Positions 47,301 to 55,851 of a DNA stretch of 64,000 nucleotides are shown in pieces. The DNA is taken from assembly GCF_016775475.1 (NCBI RefSeq), contig NZ_JAEUXJ010000002.1, positions 124,001-188,000 of the forward strand, given 5' to 3'. The notes below the pieces were generated by a model. That model was not told the DNA's origin and ran no database searches. It saw only the letters and a list, made by a program, of their open reading frames with translations. Numbering within the stretch: the stretch's first letter is position 1; every line of letters starts with the position of its first letter. Source of the stretch: Belnapia mucosa (GTDB lineage: Bacteria; Pseudomonadota; Alphaproteobacteria; Acetobacterales; Acetobacteraceae). The position numbers and the translations under genes were made by a program.

Positions 47301-47622
47301 CCTCACCGGCAGCGCCTCGGCCAATTGGCTCCTCGCTGGGGCCGGCGCGGATACGCTGGATGGTGGCGGCGGCAACGATACCCTGTTCGGCGGCGCGGGC
47401 GCCGACCTGTTCCTGGTCGGCCAAGGCGCGACCTTGATCGGCGACTTCACCCCAGGCGCCGACCATCTGCGCTTAAGCGGCTTCGCCAATTTTGCCGCGG
47501 TGCTCGCCGCCACTACCGAGCGAGCCGGCAGCGCCGTCATCGATCTCGGCGGCGGCGACAGCCTGACCCTGCTGCACGTCCCGAAGGCCGCGCTTGTGGC
47601 CGATGACGTGCTGCTCGGCTAA
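41377..47622 (+). CDS. Giant RTX calcium-binding protein
   Basis: 2081 residues made almost wholly of RTX nonapeptides (GGxGxDxLx type) mixed with short beta modules. N-terminal RTX block with one degenerate long module; two related blocks each ending in an EF-hand-like loop (DLDRDGILGAAD at 251-262 and DLDRNGRLDATD at 516-527); a middle region with three copies of a D-L-x-A-G-x8-D-x-W-G-x3-D motif; six tandem modules of 97-100 residues (1231-1823); and a C-terminal cassette shared with the adjacent protease. No signal peptide; type I secretion and extracellular calcium folding are expected. It may be an adhesin or surface-layer-like protein; enzymatic domains were not seen. Confidence 0.88.
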   Translation: MATVTGTAGPDGLPGSEGSDTLLGLGGDDTLLAGAGIDSLDGGAGTDRAVIDRSAATSAIRFYLLAPGLVSQIDGTQVTGVEQLWFTAGSGDDGLVGGAGDDSLAGGAGTDALQGGAGADSLLGGEGADTLLGGAGGDWLAGGAGADRFILQGSGAIGSSLAAPDRIADFNAAEGDLLVLRGEAVGTGLLPLATGSFGLSGQAALPVGFGGALAARAAPLAGMALPDATGGEGLTLYWQSGFGAGGWLLLDLDRDGILGAADLVLRLDLPAGIAIGATDFLPGTFSLLGTAGADSLAGSAAADSILGFAGADRLAGLDGDDTLAGGAGNDSLLGGAGFDSLLGGEGEDALDGGAGTDVLDGGAGDDSLTGAEGDDLLLGGAGADALGGGVGDDSLQGGFGADTLEGGAGADTLLLQGMGEAAWSSLAGMDLVTGFSRAEGDRLRISNAWFGRSDGSGADAGTYTGADGIARALVFSGSTGRVIAAPLAGMALPTQALDAYQLYWLPGAGGGWMVLDLDRNGRLDATDLVVQFDGIAGLAPADFVDGTFLSLSGGSVIAGTAGDDSLQGGSLAETFLGSAGRDRIAGGAGAGNALSYDGLVGPVAVTIAGTAAGSTAKPGGGVDSFTGIQLIAGTAGADTLDASGASAGFFALSLEGRAGNDLLIGNGTTAVQAAYATSPGPIAIDLQAGSGQDGWGSTDTLVNIRRVAALSAYGDTVMGSAGDDLFLSGRDGNKSFDGRAGQDEWRYAGDGAVTVVLTTRVSGGFTIGPYALKPGGTDRLAGIEIVAGGPGNDSIGGSAADERLGGAAGNDTLDGGGGFDTVAYENGGLAATGVVVDLTAGIGHDQWGGTDVLRNIESAWGTPLGDDLTGYSVGGAYTWLRGLAGNDTLRAPTLGTLIGADYAGDPSGIAADLAAGTVRDGWGGIDTLVNIALLRGSAFDDSLAGNGACILIGGPGNDSYRIGPGDAVIEAAGEGSDTIIAAQAWGLPVNIEGLVLTDAAGDANGWGNELDNILLGNAGANAMDGGAGQDTLRGGDGADTLYGSAGDDLLQGEVGIDALVGGPGADTLQGGAGDDLLYAEADTRFTGTLLLDVGKAMPWRIALAWIGVSADGVDGGPGYDRWIAPVEGLLLDLRMLPGMAIGVEEFIGSSANDVLLLAPGQAPASLHGGAGDDTLSGTGGADWAYGAEGADLLAGQVGNDILSGGDGEDTLLGGAGKDWLDGMAGPDALAGGLGDDTLVSGDWDAVLDGGEGVDLGHLDRGSATAALRLDARAGLLTDGTATTLLRGLEALSVIAGAGDDRLIGGEGADSLAGAAGADWLEGGGGANRLDGGVGDDTLVSAAWDAVLDGAAGQDLGLLDRGFSELAVVLDAAVGRLSDGTATTLLSGLERLSVTGGAGDDSLHGGDGADSLAGSGGADRLDGGAGADALDGGAGEDTLVSAGWDSLLDGGEGADLAILDRGFSGTGQLLDAPAGRLGDGTATTLLLGIERLSVLGGAGADTLLGGEGADTLAGGGGADSLDGGGGADALDGGAGDDTLVSAGWDAVLDGGAGLDLGILDRSAGTATLLLTATSLSDGSATTLLRGLERLSVTGGLGDDTLLGGDGADMLRGGAGEDRLDGGAGANLLDGGAGDDTLASAGWDAVLDGGAGFDLGLLDRSTGTASLVLTATSLSDGSATTLLRGLERVSVTGGAGADTLLGGDGADTLEGGGADWLDGRAGDNALEGGAGEDTLVSAAWGTVMDGGAGLDLGIIDRSSGIAGLVLAMGSLTDGTSTTLLRNLERLEVTAGLGADSLFGGAGADTLRGGAGADTLDGGGGADRLEGGLGDDLYRMDEAGVTIIEAPGEGGDTILASVDATLPANVEALRLVGAARNGSGNAGDNSITGTAGANLLRGLGGDDSLDGGGGADLLIGGPGDDRYLIHGGGERVMERPGGGWDTVLANIPGGGATLPENVEALVLLGTTLFGRGNAGDNSLTGSASANWLLAGAGADTLDGGGGNDTLFGGAGADLFLVGQGATLIGDFTPGADHLRLSGFANFAAVLAATTERAGSAVIDLGGGDSLTLLHVPKAALVADDVLLG
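45067..46845 (+). repeat. Six tandem ~99-codon modules within the RTX gene
   Basis: Six consecutive units of 100, 100, 100, 98, 97 and 98 codons. Each starts with GG-x-G-(D/E)-DTL, carries W-D-x-V-L-D-G-G, D-L-G-x-L-D-R, then DG-(T/S)-ATTLL-x-G-LE-R-x-SV, and closes with four RTX nonapeptides ending in L-D or L-E. Units 4 and 5 are the most alike, suggesting recent duplication. The DNA repeats are long enough to allow copy-number change by recombination in frame. Confidence 0.85.
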
Positions 47623-47784
47623 GGCCCGTTAGACAAGGCCGATCGGGTCGGTCCGGCGAGTCTTTTTCGCCCCCGGTGCGTCGGCCGGCTTGCCGATGCA
47701 ACCAGCATCAGCCTCGCCGTCCTCATTCCGGGGTCAAAAAATCCCTCGCCGGCCCTCAACCGCCGACCTTGTCTAACGGGCCCT
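47623..47784. repeat. 162-bp imperfect palindrome (MITE-like)
   Basis: The ends GGCCCGTTAGACAAGG (47623-47638) and CCTTGTCTAACGGGCC (47767-47782) are perfect 16-base inverted repeats. The similarity continues inward: CCGGCGAG near 47653-47660 is mirrored by CTCGCCGG near 47744-47752, and a T5-6/CCCCGG stretch by CCGGGGTCAAAAAA. The whole element lies between the convergent ends of the RTX gene and aroC, and its right end provides the aroC stop codon. Either a non-autonomous mobile element or a bidirectional terminator would fit. Confidence 0.65.
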
Positions 47785-48886
47785 AATTCCGCGGCAGCCG
47801 CGCCTCGCTCGGCGCGTCCGGATTCTGCGCCCGATGCCGCAGGAGGTGGTCGGCCAGCACCAGGGCCAGCATCGCCTCTCCCACCGGCACGGCGCGGATG
47901 CCGACGCAAGGGTCGTGTCGGCCCCGGGTCAGCACCTCCACCTCCTGCCCGAACCGGTCCACCGAGCGGCGCGGCGTCAGGATCGAGGAGGTGGGCTTCA
48001 CCGCGAAACGCGCGACGATGGGCTGGCCGGTCGAGATGCCGCCCAGCACACCGCCCGCATGATTGTCGCCGAAGATCACGCGGCCATCCGGCCCCATCCG
48101 CATCTCATCGGCATTGGCCTCGCCGGTCAGGGCGGCGGCGGCGAAGCCCTCGCCGATCTCGACCCCCTTCACCGCATTGATGCCCATCAACGCCGCGGCG
48201 ATATCGGCATCGAGCTTGCCATAGATCGGCGCGCCGAGGCCGGGCGGCACACCTTCCGCCACCACCTCGATGACGGCGCCGAGGGAGGAGCCGGATTTGC
48301 GCGCCTCCAGCAGCCGCTGCTCCCAGCGGGCGGCGGCGGCGCGGTCGGGGCACCAGAACTCGTTCTCCGCGGTTGCGGCCCAGTCCCAGGCGGCGCGGTC
48401 GATGCGGTCATCGCCCATCTGGACCAGCGCCCCGCGGATGGTGACGCCATCGAGCACCTTGCGCGCCACCGCGCCGGCCGCGACCCGCATCGCCGTCTCC
48501 CGCGCCGAGGAGCGACCGCCGCCCCGATAGTCGCGGATGCCGTATTTCAGCTCATAGGTCAGGTCGGCATGGCCGGGGCGGAAGCGGTCCTTGATCTCCC
48601 CGTAATCCTTGCTGCGCTGATCCTGATTCTCGATCAGCAGCGAGATCGGGGTGCCGGTGGTCAGCCCCTCGAAGGTGCCGGAGAGGATGCGGACCTGATC
48701 CGGCTCCTGCCGCTGGGTGACGAAGCGGGAGGCGCCGGGGCGCCGCAGGTCGAGATAGGGCTGGATATCCGCTTCGGTCAGCGCGATCCGCGGCGGGCAG
48801 CCATCGACGACGCAGCCGATGGCGGCGCCATGGCTCTCGCCCCAGGTGGTGACGCGGAAGAGGTGGCCGAAGCTGTTATGCGACAT
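47783..48886 (-). CDS. aroC: Chorismate synthase
   Basis: 367 residues. The signature segments are clear: [20 protein letters not shown] at the start, [20 protein letters not shown] in the middle and GGISTGQPI followed by LTPRRSVD later. The enzyme removes phosphate from 5-enolpyruvylshikimate 3-phosphate using reduced FMN, the last shared step of aromatic amino acid synthesis. The start lies 12 bases after the fabI stop on the same strand, so both are probably co-transcribed. Its TAG stop falls inside the palindromic element at 47623-47784. Confidence 0.96.
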   Translation of the reverse strand: MSHNSFGHLFRVTTWGESHGAAIGCVVDGCPPRIALTEADIQPYLDLRRPGASRFVTQRQEPDQVRILSGTFEGLTTGTPISLLIENQDQRSKDYGEIKDRFRPGHADLTYELKYGIRDYRGGGRSSARETAMRVAAGAVARKVLDGVTIRGALVQMGDDRIDRAAWDWAATAENEFWCPDRAAAARWEQRLLEARKSGSSLGAVIEVVAEGVPPGLGAPIYGKLDADIAAALMGINAVKGVEIGEGFAAAALTGEANADEMRMGPDGRVIFGDNHAGGVLGGISTGQPIVARFAVKPTSSILTPRRSVDRFGQEVEVLTRGRHDPCVGIRAVPVGEAMLALVLADHLLRHRAQNPDAPSEARLPRN

Positions 48887-48898
48887 GCGCGGGGACGA

Positions 48899-49732
48899 TC
48901 AGACGGTGCTGATATCCGGCGCATCCACCGACTTCATGCCGACGACATGGAAGCCGCTGTCCACGTGGTGCACCTCGCCGGTGACCCCGGCCGAGAGGTC
49001 GCTCAGCAGATAGAGGCCGGCGCCGCCCACCTCCTCGATGGTCACGTTGCGCTTCAGCGGCGCGTTGTACTGGTTCCACTTGAGGATGTAGCGGAAGTCG
49101 CCGATCCCGCTGGCGGCCAGCGTCTTGATCGGCCCGGCCGAGATCGCGTTCACCCGGATTCCGATGCCACCCAGATCGACTGCCAGGTAGCGTACGCTCG
49201 CCTCCAGCGCTGCCTTCGCCACGCCCATCACGTTGTAATGCGGCGTGACGCGCTCGGCGCCGAGATAGCTCATCGTCAGCAGCGACCCGCCTGGCTTCAT
49301 CAGCGGCACGGCGCGCTGGCTGACCGAGACGAAGGAGAAGGTCGAGATGTCGAGCGCCTGCAGGAAGACATCGCGCGGCGTGTCGAGGTAGCGGCCGCGC
49401 AGATAGTCCTTGTTGGCGAAGCCGATGGCATGCACCAGGAAGTCGAGCCCGCCCCAGGCTTCCTTGATGGTGGCGAAGGCGGCGTCGACGCTGGCATCGT
49501 CCGTCACGTCGCAGGGCAGGACCAGCTTGCTGCCGACGCTCTCGGCCAGCGGACGAACGCGGCGCTCCAGCGCCTCCCCCTGATAGGTGAAGGCAACCTC
49601 AGCGCCCTGGGCCGCCACAGCCCGGGCAATGCCCCAGGCAATCGAGCGGTCATTGGCGACCCCCATGACCAGGCCGCGCTTGCCCGCCATGAGCGTGCCG
49701 GTTGGGGCGTCTGCGAGGGGCGCATCGGACAT
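48899..49732 (-). CDS. fabI: Enoyl-ACP reductase (NADH) FabI
   Basis: 277 residues from the ATG complementing 49730-49732. Short-chain dehydrogenase fold with FabI-specific traits: [17 protein letters not shown] at the N-terminus, HAIGFANKD, and Y166/K173 in the Tyr-x6-Lys arrangement ([14 protein letters not shown]) peculiar to enoyl reductases. It catalyses the last reduction in each fatty-acid elongation cycle. It is divergent from pdxH across 113 bases and upstream of aroC. The extra N-terminal residues to an earlier in-frame ATG at 49786 are considered non-coding. Confidence 0.95.
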   Translation of the reverse strand: MSDAPLADAPTGTLMAGKRGLVMGVANDRSIAWGIARAVAAQGAEVAFTYQGEALERRVRPLAESVGSKLVLPCDVTDDASVDAAFATIKEAWGGLDFLVHAIGFANKDYLRGRYLDTPRDVFLQALDISTFSFVSVSQRAVPLMKPGGSLLTMSYLGAERVTPHYNVMGVAKAALEASVRYLAVDLGGIGIRVNAISAGPIKTLAASGIGDFRYILKWNQYNAPLKRNVTIEEVGGAGLYLLSDLSAGVTGEVHHVDSGFHVVGMKSVDAPDISTV

Positions 49733-49845
49733 GGGACAGGGACCGGAAATGCCGTGGGTGTTGTGATAGCCCTTGGGTGGTGGCACACCCCCGCCCGGCG
49801 GGCAAGCCTTCCCGCCCGCACCCCTCGTTACCCGGGATTACCGCC

Positions 49846-50433
49846 ATGGACAGCAGCGCCGCCGATCCGATCGCCCGCTTCGAGGCCTGGATGGCGGAAG
49901 CGGCCCAATCCGAGCCGAATGATCCGAACGCGGTCTGCCTCGCGACCTGTACGCCGGATGGGTATCCCTCCGCCCGGATGGTGCTGCTGAAGGGCGTCGA
50001 TGCGCGAGGCTTCGTCTTCTATACCAACCTCGAAAGCCGCAAGGGCGGGGAGCTGCAGGCCAATCCCCGCGCGGCCCTCTGCTTTCATTGGAAGAGCCTC
50101 CGCCGCAGCGTCCGGGTCGAGGGCGCGGTCGAGGCGGTGAGCGGGGAGGAGGCGGATGCCTATTACGCCTCCCGCGCGCGTGGATCGCGCATCGGCGCCT
50201 GGGCCAGCCGGCAGTCCCGCCCGCTCGAAAGCCGCTTCGCGCTGGAGAAGGCGGTGGCCGAATACACGATGAAATTCGGCATCGGCGAGATTCCGCGTCC
50301 CGAATTCTGGTCCGGCTTCCGGATCCTGCCGCGGCGGATCGAATTCTGGCGCGACATGCCCTTCCGCCTGCATGAGCGGCAGGTCTTTCACCGAGAGGCC
50401 GAGAGCTGGAGGGTGGAGGCGCTCTACCCGTGA
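49846..50433 (+). CDS. pdxH: Pyridoxamine 5'-phosphate oxidase
   Basis: 195 residues, normal for PdxH. The FMN-binding core [34 protein letters not shown] and the C-terminal [18 protein letters not shown] are conserved. It oxidises pyridoxamine or pyridoxine 5'-phosphate to pyridoxal 5'-phosphate in the cytoplasm. It is divergent from fabI and its stop overlaps the start of the kinase fusion by 4 bases (GTGA at 50430-50433). The ATG at 49846 gives the typical length; an earlier in-frame start would add a Pro-rich leader. Confidence 0.94.
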   Translation: MDSSAADPIARFEAWMAEAAQSEPNDPNAVCLATCTPDGYPSARMVLLKGVDARGFVFYTNLESRKGGELQANPRAALCFHWKSLRRSVRVEGAVEAVSGEEADAYYASRARGSRIGAWASRQSRPLESRFALEKAVAEYTMKFGIGEIPRPEFWSGFRILPRRIEFWRDMPFRLHERQVFHREAESWRVEALYP

Positions 50434-51896
50434 GCATCCCGGCGCCGCAGGAGGAAGCCGCTGCCCTGTTGCGGCGCCTCACCGGCGCGGCGCCGATCGA
50501 GACGCATATCTCGGCCGTCTTCGTCGGCCCGGAAGATGCCTACAAGCTCAAGCAGGCGGTCGCCCTCGGCTTCCTCGACTTTACCCGGCTGGAGGAGCGG
50601 GAGAGGCTGCTGCGCCGCGAATGGGCGCTGAACCGTCCCTTCGCCCGCGACATCTATCGGGAGATCCTGCCCATCACCCGCGGTCCCGATGGCAGCCTGG
50701 CGCTCGGTGGGACAGAGGAGGCGGTGGAGTGGGTGCTGCGGATGGCCCCCGTCCCGCCGGGGGATTTCCTCGAGGCGGTGGCGGAAGGCGGGCTCGATCC
50801 GGCCCGGCTGGATGCGGTGGCCGATGCCGTCGTCGCCATGCATGCCGCCCTGCCACCCGCCGCCGCCCCCGATTTCGCCCCGGTGCTGGAGGGCAACCGG
50901 CGCGCCGCGCTGGCGGCCGGCCTGCCCGCCGGGCGGGTCGAGGCCTGGGCGCAGGCGGCCCGCGCTGCGCTCGCCCGGCTCGCCCCGTTGCTGGCAGCGC
51001 GCGCCGCATCGGGGCGGGTGCGGCGCTGCCATGGCGACCTGCATCTCGGCAATCTCTGCCTCTGGCAGGGCCAGGTGACGCCCTTCGACGCCCTGGAATT
51101 CGACGAGGCGCTGGCCACCATCGATACCGGCTACGACCTCGCCTTCCTGCTGATGGATCTGGAGCATCGGCTGGGCCGCGCCGCCGCCAACCGGGTGCTG
51201 AACCGCTATGTCGCGCGCAGCGGCGATGCTGGACTGGTCGGCGCCCTGCCGCTCTGGCTCTCGCTCCGCGCCATCATCCGGGCGCATGCCACCGCCAGCC
51301 GCGGCGCCGATGGCCTGCCCTATCTGGCGCGGGCCGAGGCGATGCTGGCGCCCACCCCGCCGCGCCTGGTGGCGGTCGGCGGCTTGCAAGGCACGGGCAA
51401 GAGCCGGTTCGCCCGCGCGCTCGCGCCGGAGCTCGGCGCCGCGCCCGGTGCGCTGGTGCTGCGCTCCGACGAGATCCGGAAGCGCCAGGCCGGCCTGCCG
51501 CCCGAACAGCGCCTGCCGCCCGAAGCCTATACGCCCGAGGCAAGCGCCGCGGTCTTCGCTGAACTCGCCGCGACGGCCGAGGCGGTGCTGCGCGCCGGCC
51601 ATGCGGTGGTGGCCGATGCCGTCTTCTTGCGGCTGGAGGAGCGTGCCGCGATCGAGGCTGCGGCGCGGGCCGCTGGCGTGCCCTTCACCGGCTTCTGGCT
51701 CACGGCCCCGCGCGCGGTGCTGGAGGCGCGGATCGCCGCCCGTACCGGCGATGCCTCGGATGCCGATGCGGCGGTGCTGGCCGCGGCTGCGGCGCGCGAT
51801 CCCGGCGTGGTGACATGGCAGCCCCTCGACGCCGCGGGGGACCCGCTGCCGGCGGCCTTGGAAGGGCTTGGCATCACCCCCGCCGATCCGTGCTAG
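50430..51896 (+). CDS. Bifunctional aminoglycoside-phosphotransferase-like / AAA kinase protein
   Basis: 488 residues from a GTG start. The N-terminal half is a protein-kinase-like phosphotransferase fold: [13 protein letters not shown] (ATP-binding Lys) and [13 protein letters not shown] (catalytic loop) then [17 protein letters not shown] (metal site). The C-terminal half is a P-loop kinase with [14 protein letters not shown] at about residues 315-328 and [10 protein letters not shown]. This two-domain architecture is known in a family of uncharacterised bacterial proteins. Substrates are unknown; a small-molecule or sugar kinase is likely. Coupling to pdxH hints at shared expression. Confidence 0.86.
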   Translation: MSIPAPQEEAAALLRRLTGAAPIETHISAVFVGPEDAYKLKQAVALGFLDFTRLEERERLLRREWALNRPFARDIYREILPITRGPDGSLALGGTEEAVEWVLRMAPVPPGDFLEAVAEGGLDPARLDAVADAVVAMHAALPPAAAPDFAPVLEGNRRAALAAGLPAGRVEAWAQAARAALARLAPLLAARAASGRVRRCHGDLHLGNLCLWQGQVTPFDALEFDEALATIDTGYDLAFLLMDLEHRLGRAAANRVLNRYVARSGDAGLVGALPLWLSLRAIIRAHATASRGADGLPYLARAEAMLAPTPPRLVAVGGLQGTGKSRFARALAPELGAAPGALVLRSDEIRKRQAGLPPEQRLPPEAYTPEASAAVFAELAATAEAVLRAGHAVVADAVFLRLEERAAIEAAARAAGVPFTGFWLTAPRAVLEARIAARTGDASDADAAVLAAAAARDPGVVTWQPLDAAGDPLPAALEGLGITPADPC

Positions 51897-51930
51897 GAAT
51901 AGTGCTTCCGCGCCGTTTGGGAGACGCGCC

Positions 51931-52809
51931 ATGGCCTATCGTCGTCTGCTGCTGCCCCTGACCGGTACCGCTGCCGGGGAAGCCGCGCTCGCCACCGCCC
52001 TGATGGTGGCGCGCATCTGGAACGCGCATGTGCATTGTCTGCATGTCCGGGTCGATGCCCGGGATGTGGCGCCGCTGGCCGGCGAAGGCCTGTCGGGCGC
52101 CATGATCGAGGAGATGATGGCCGCGACCGAGCGCGAGAGCGGCGACCGCGCCGGCCGCGTCCGCGCCCTGTTCGACCGCTTCGCCGATACCGCCGGCGGA
52201 GTCGCCATCGCCAACAGCGCCGAGACGGCGCTGAAGACCGATGGCCCGACCCTGTCCTTCGAGAGCATCGCCGGGCGCGAGGAGGATGTGGTCGCCCAGC
52301 AATCGCGCCTCTACGACATGGCGGTGGTGCCGCATCCGGAGGCGGATGAGGACGTCTCCTCCTCGGATGCGCTGCATGCCGTGCTGTTCGATTCCGGCCG
52401 GCCGGTGCTGATCGCCCCGCGCCAGGTGCCGGCCAGCATCGGCACGCGCGTCTGCTGCGCCTGGAACGGCTCGGCCGAGAGCGCTGCCGCCGTCGCCGCG
52501 GCGCTGCCCTGGCTGCACCGTGCCAACGCCGTGCGCCTGCTCTATGCCGACGAGTACCAGCGGCGCGGGCCGAAGGTGGAGGGCATCCGCAGCTATCTCC
52601 GTTGGCACGAGATCGAGGCCGAGCCGGCACTGTTCAAGCCGCTGACCAAGGATGTCGGCGCGGGGCTGCTGGGCGCGGCGCGGGACTTCCAGGCCGACCT
52701 TCTCTGCATGGGCGCCTACAGCCATTCCCGGCTGCGCCAGCTCATCCTCGGCGGCGTCACCCGGCATATCCTCGAGAACAGCGACATGCCCGTGCTGATG
52801 TGCCGCTGA
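51931..52809 (+). CDS. Universal stress protein, tandem UspA domains
   Basis: 292 residues from the ATG at 51931, preceded by GGGAG 7 bases upstream. Two UspA-like folds are present: the first begins YRRLLLPLTGTAAGEAAL, the second starts near VCCAWNGSAESAAAV and ends with CMGAYSHSRLRQLILGGVTRH, which contains the G-x2-G-x9-G nucleotide-binding pattern. Tandem Usp proteins bind ATP or related ligands and respond to stress or starvation. It lies upstream of a TRAP transporter, as Usp genes often do, where they may regulate uptake. Confidence 0.9.
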   Translation: MAYRRLLLPLTGTAAGEAALATALMVARIWNAHVHCLHVRVDARDVAPLAGEGLSGAMIEEMMAATERESGDRAGRVRALFDRFADTAGGVAIANSAETALKTDGPTLSFESIAGREEDVVAQQSRLYDMAVVPHPEADEDVSSSDALHAVLFDSGRPVLIAPRQVPASIGTRVCCAWNGSAESAAAVAAALPWLHRANAVRLLYADEYQRRGPKVEGIRSYLRWHEIEAEPALFKPLTKDVGAGLLGAARDFQADLLCMGAYSHSRLRQLILGGVTRHILENSDMPVLMCR

Positions 52810-52878
52810 GCGGGAATGGTTGCGGCCGCCGCTGCGCGGCCGCATGATCCCGCCCCGGTTTCGGCTGGGAGAGTGAGC

Positions 52879-53865
52879 ATGAACACCCTTTGGACCCGGC
52901 GCGCCCTTGGTGGCGGCGCCCTGGCCCTGCCTTTCATCCGCACGGCTGCGGCGCAGCAGACGCTGGAATGGGTGGCGGGCTCGCTCGGTGGCGGCTGGTA
53001 CACCATCGCGGCCGGCCTGTCGGCGCTGATCAAGGACGAGAATCCGGACCTCCAGATCCGCGTCGTCCCGGGCGGCGGCCTGGCCAATTCCACCCGGGTC
53101 AACCGCAACCAGTCGCAGATGGGCTGGGGCATCGACACCTTCGCCGCTGCCGCCCGCGCAGGCGAGGAACCCTATTCCGAGAAGCACGAAGCGCTGCGCT
53201 GCCTCGGCACCGGCTATTCCCCGACCGAGCATCATTTCCTCCGCCGGGCCGATGGCGGGCCGACGGACATGCGCTCGATCCTGACGCAGAAGGGGCTGCG
53301 CCTCGCCTGCCCGCAGCGTTCCTCGACCGATGAGATGACGCTGCAGCGGATCCTGAAATTCCTCGGCACCAGCCCGGACAAGATCAGGGCCGAGGGTGGG
53401 CGCTACCTGACCGGCAGCTATGCCGATATCGGCGCCGCCTATTCCGATGGCCAGGCCGACTACCTCTATGCCGCACTCGCCCGTCCGGCGGCGATCTTCA
53501 GCGAGATCGCCCAGGGCCGCCGCACCGGCGTGCTGACCGAATTCCCGGCCGATGTGCGCAAGCACCTGATCGACCGCTATTCCTATGCCGAAGGCATCAT
53601 CCCGGCCGGCACCTATCCCAGCCTGCAATCGGGCGATGTGCCGGTGACGATGATGGACAGCGTGCTCATGGTGCATGAGAGCCTGTCCGAGGAGGTGGCC
53701 TACAAGGTCACCCGCACCCTGATCCGCAACAAGGGCCAGCGCCTGACCTCGATCCATGCCAGCATGGCGGCCTGGAACCCCGAGGCTTCGGCCAAGTATC
53801 AGGGCGTGCCGCTCCACCCCGGCGCGGTGAAGGCCTTCAAGGAGGCCGGCGCGCTGCCCGCCTAG
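52879..53865 (+). CDS. TAXI-type TRAP transporter solute-binding protein
   Basis: 328 residues from the ATG at 52879, with a GGGAGAG ribosome-binding site. A signal peptide is visible (WTRRALGGGALALPFIRTAAAQQ), cleaved after AAA-Q. The mature part shows the TAXI-family pattern: GSLGGGWYTIAAGLSALI at the start and DEMTLQRILKFLG in the middle. It captures a dicarboxylate or related solute in the periplasm for the fused TRAP permease encoded next. The substrate cannot be named from sequence. Confidence 0.9.
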   Translation: MNTLWTRRALGGGALALPFIRTAAAQQTLEWVAGSLGGGWYTIAAGLSALIKDENPDLQIRVVPGGGLANSTRVNRNQSQMGWGIDTFAAAARAGEEPYSEKHEALRCLGTGYSPTEHHFLRRADGGPTDMRSILTQKGLRLACPQRSSTDEMTLQRILKFLGTSPDKIRAEGGRYLTGSYADIGAAYSDGQADYLYAALARPAAIFSEIAQGRRTGVLTEFPADVRKHLIDRYSYAEGIIPAGTYPSLQSGDVPVTMMDSVLMVHESLSEEVAYKVTRTLIRNKGQRLTSIHASMAAWNPEASAKYQGVPLHPGAVKAFKEAGALPA

Positions 53866-53919
53866 CTTGGCGTCGACAAGTCGTTTGCAGCCGGCAAGGC
53901 GTTTGCATAGGGAAGCACC

Positions 53920-55833
53920 ATGCGCGACCTTGCCGGACCCCTGAAGCTGATCGTGACCCTGTGGCTGGCCGGTGCCTCGGCCATCCACCTCTATTTCGGC
54001 GGCTTCGGCTTCCCTGAGCCGATCACCCTCAGGGCCTTCCACCTGCTGGTCTTCGTCCCGCCGCTCTTCCTGCTCTATCCGGCGCGGCCCGGCCGCTCCC
54101 CGGCGCATCGGCCGAGCCTGCCGGACTGGCTCTGGGTGCTCGCCGCCGCGGCGCCGCATGCCTGGGTGATGTGGCATTGGGACCGGGTCGCCGACCGGAT
54201 GGAATATGTCGATCCCTTCGGGCCGGAGATGATGGTGCTGGCGGTGCTCGCCATCCTCACCCTGCTGGAGGCAACGCGGCGGGCGGTCGAGGTCGGGCTG
54301 GCCTGGATGATCATCATCTCCGTCGCCTATATGGGCTTCGGCCACTATATCCCCGGCCTGCTGAACAGCCGTCCCTTCACGCTGGCGGAGATCCTCGAAG
54401 CCTCCTGGCTGGTGCCGACGGCGGGCGGGGTCTATGGGCCGCTGACCGGTATCGTCGCCACCACCATCGCCGTCTTCATCGTCTTCGGTGCCTTCATGCA
54501 GGGCAGCGGGACGGGTCGGCTGTTCAGCAATCTCGGCGCCGCCGCGGCCGGGCGCTTCTCCGGCGGGCCGGCCAAGGTCGCGGTCGTCACCTCCGGCCTG
54601 TTCGGGACGATGAGCGGCTCCTCCGTCTCCAACGTCATCACGACCGGCGCCATGACCATCCCGCTGATGATGCGGATCGGCTACCGCCCCGTGGTCGCCG
54701 CCGGAATCGAGAGCGCGGCGAGCGTCGGCGGCGCACTGATGCCGCCGGTGATGGGTGCCGCCGCCTTCGTCCTCGCTGAGATCACCGGCATCCCCTATGG
54801 CGAGATCATCATCGCCGCGGCGATCGGCGCGGTGCTCTACTACTTCGCCATCCTCGCTGCGGTGCATTTCGAGGCGAAGAAGGCCGGCATGGCGCCGATG
54901 CCGCTGCGCGACATCCCCGCCTGGCGGGAGGTGGCGCAGGACGCGCATCTCGTCATCCCGATCGCCGTGCTGGTCTGGCTGATGATGGACCGCTGGAGCG
55001 GCAATTTCGCCGCTTTCTGCGCCACCCTCGCCATGGTCGGCATCGCCGCGCTCCGTCGCCGCAGCCGCATGGGCTGGCGGCAGGTGCTGGAGAGCCTGAC
55101 CAATGCCGGCCTGACCATGGCCCCGCTCGCCGTCTCCATCGCCGGCGCCGGCATCGTCGTCTCGGCCCTGACCGCGACCGGCCTCGTCGTCGCGCTGGGC
55201 GGCATCATCAAGGATCTGGCGGCGGGGAATTTCGCCCTGCTGCTGGTCCTGCTTGCCGTCACCGTCCTCATCCTCGGCATGGGCATCCCCACCACGCCGA
55301 GCTACATCATCGCCGCCGCCATCGGCGTGCCGCAGATCCTCGATCTCGGCTCCAAGGCGCTCGGCCTGTCGCCGGCCGAGCTGCTGCTGCCGGCGCATCT
55401 CTTCATCTTCTATTTTGCCGTGCTGGCCGATGCCTCGCCGCCCGTGGCGGCCGCGGCCTTCGCGGCGGCGGCCATTGCCCGCGCCTCGCCGCTGATGGCC
55501 AGCATGCATGCGACGCGGCTCGGCATCGCCGGCTTCACCGTGGGCTTCGCCTTCCTCTACGATCCGGGGATCATGCTGCGCGGCTCGCTGGCCGATATCC
55601 TGGTGGCCACCGCGATCCAGCTCGGGGCGCTGACCGCGATCTGCGCCGCCTATGCCGGCTTCCTGCTGGCGCCGATGGGAATGGCGGTGCGGCTGCTGCT
55701 CGGCGCCGCCGGGCTCTTCGCCGCCTTCTACCATGGCGTGCCCGACCTGGTGCGGCTGGCCGTGGCGGTGCTGGTGCCCGCCGCCATTGCCCTGGCGCAG
55801 GGCCTGCGCGCCCCCCGGCCCGTCCGCCCTTAA
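53920..55833 (+). CDS. Fused TRAP transporter permease (4TM-12TM)
   Basis: 637 residues with about 15-17 membrane helices. The N-terminal part corresponds to the small DctQ-like subunit, the remainder to DctM: GTMSGSSVSNVITTGAMTIP, AAASVGGALMPPVMGAAAF-like segments and GMGIPTTPSYIIAAAIGVP. Fused permeases of this kind pair with TAXI-type binding proteins and import solutes with sodium or proton symport across the inner membrane. The gene sits 54 bases downstream of its binding protein, so the pair is one transporter. Confidence 0.93.
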   Translation: MRDLAGPLKLIVTLWLAGASAIHLYFGGFGFPEPITLRAFHLLVFVPPLFLLYPARPGRSPAHRPSLPDWLWVLAAAAPHAWVMWHWDRVADRMEYVDPFGPEMMVLAVLAILTLLEATRRAVEVGLAWMIIISVAYMGFGHYIPGLLNSRPFTLAEILEASWLVPTAGGVYGPLTGIVATTIAVFIVFGAFMQGSGTGRLFSNLGAAAAGRFSGGPAKVAVVTSGLFGTMSGSSVSNVITTGAMTIPLMMRIGYRPVVAAGIESAASVGGALMPPVMGAAAFVLAEITGIPYGEIIIAAAIGAVLYYFAILAAVHFEAKKAGMAPMPLRDIPAWREVAQDAHLVIPIAVLVWLMMDRWSGNFAAFCATLAMVGIAALRRRSRMGWRQVLESLTNAGLTMAPLAVSIAGAGIVVSALTATGLVVALGGIIKDLAAGNFALLLVLLAVTVLILGMGIPTTPSYIIAAAIGVPQILDLGSKALGLSPAELLLPAHLFIFYFAVLADASPPVAAAAFAAAAIARASPLMASMHATRLGIAGFTVGFAFLYDPGIMLRGSLADILVATAIQLGALTAICAAYAGFLLAPMGMAVRLLLGAAGLFAAFYHGVPDLVRLAVAVLVPAAIALAQGLRAPRPVRP

Positions 55834-55851
55834 CCTCTCCGGAGACTTCGT

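Noticed and set aside
39678..47622. Type I secretion genes expected near the RTX proteins.
   Set aside because: No HlyB-type ABC exporter, HlyD-type adaptor or TolC-type gene is present in the window.
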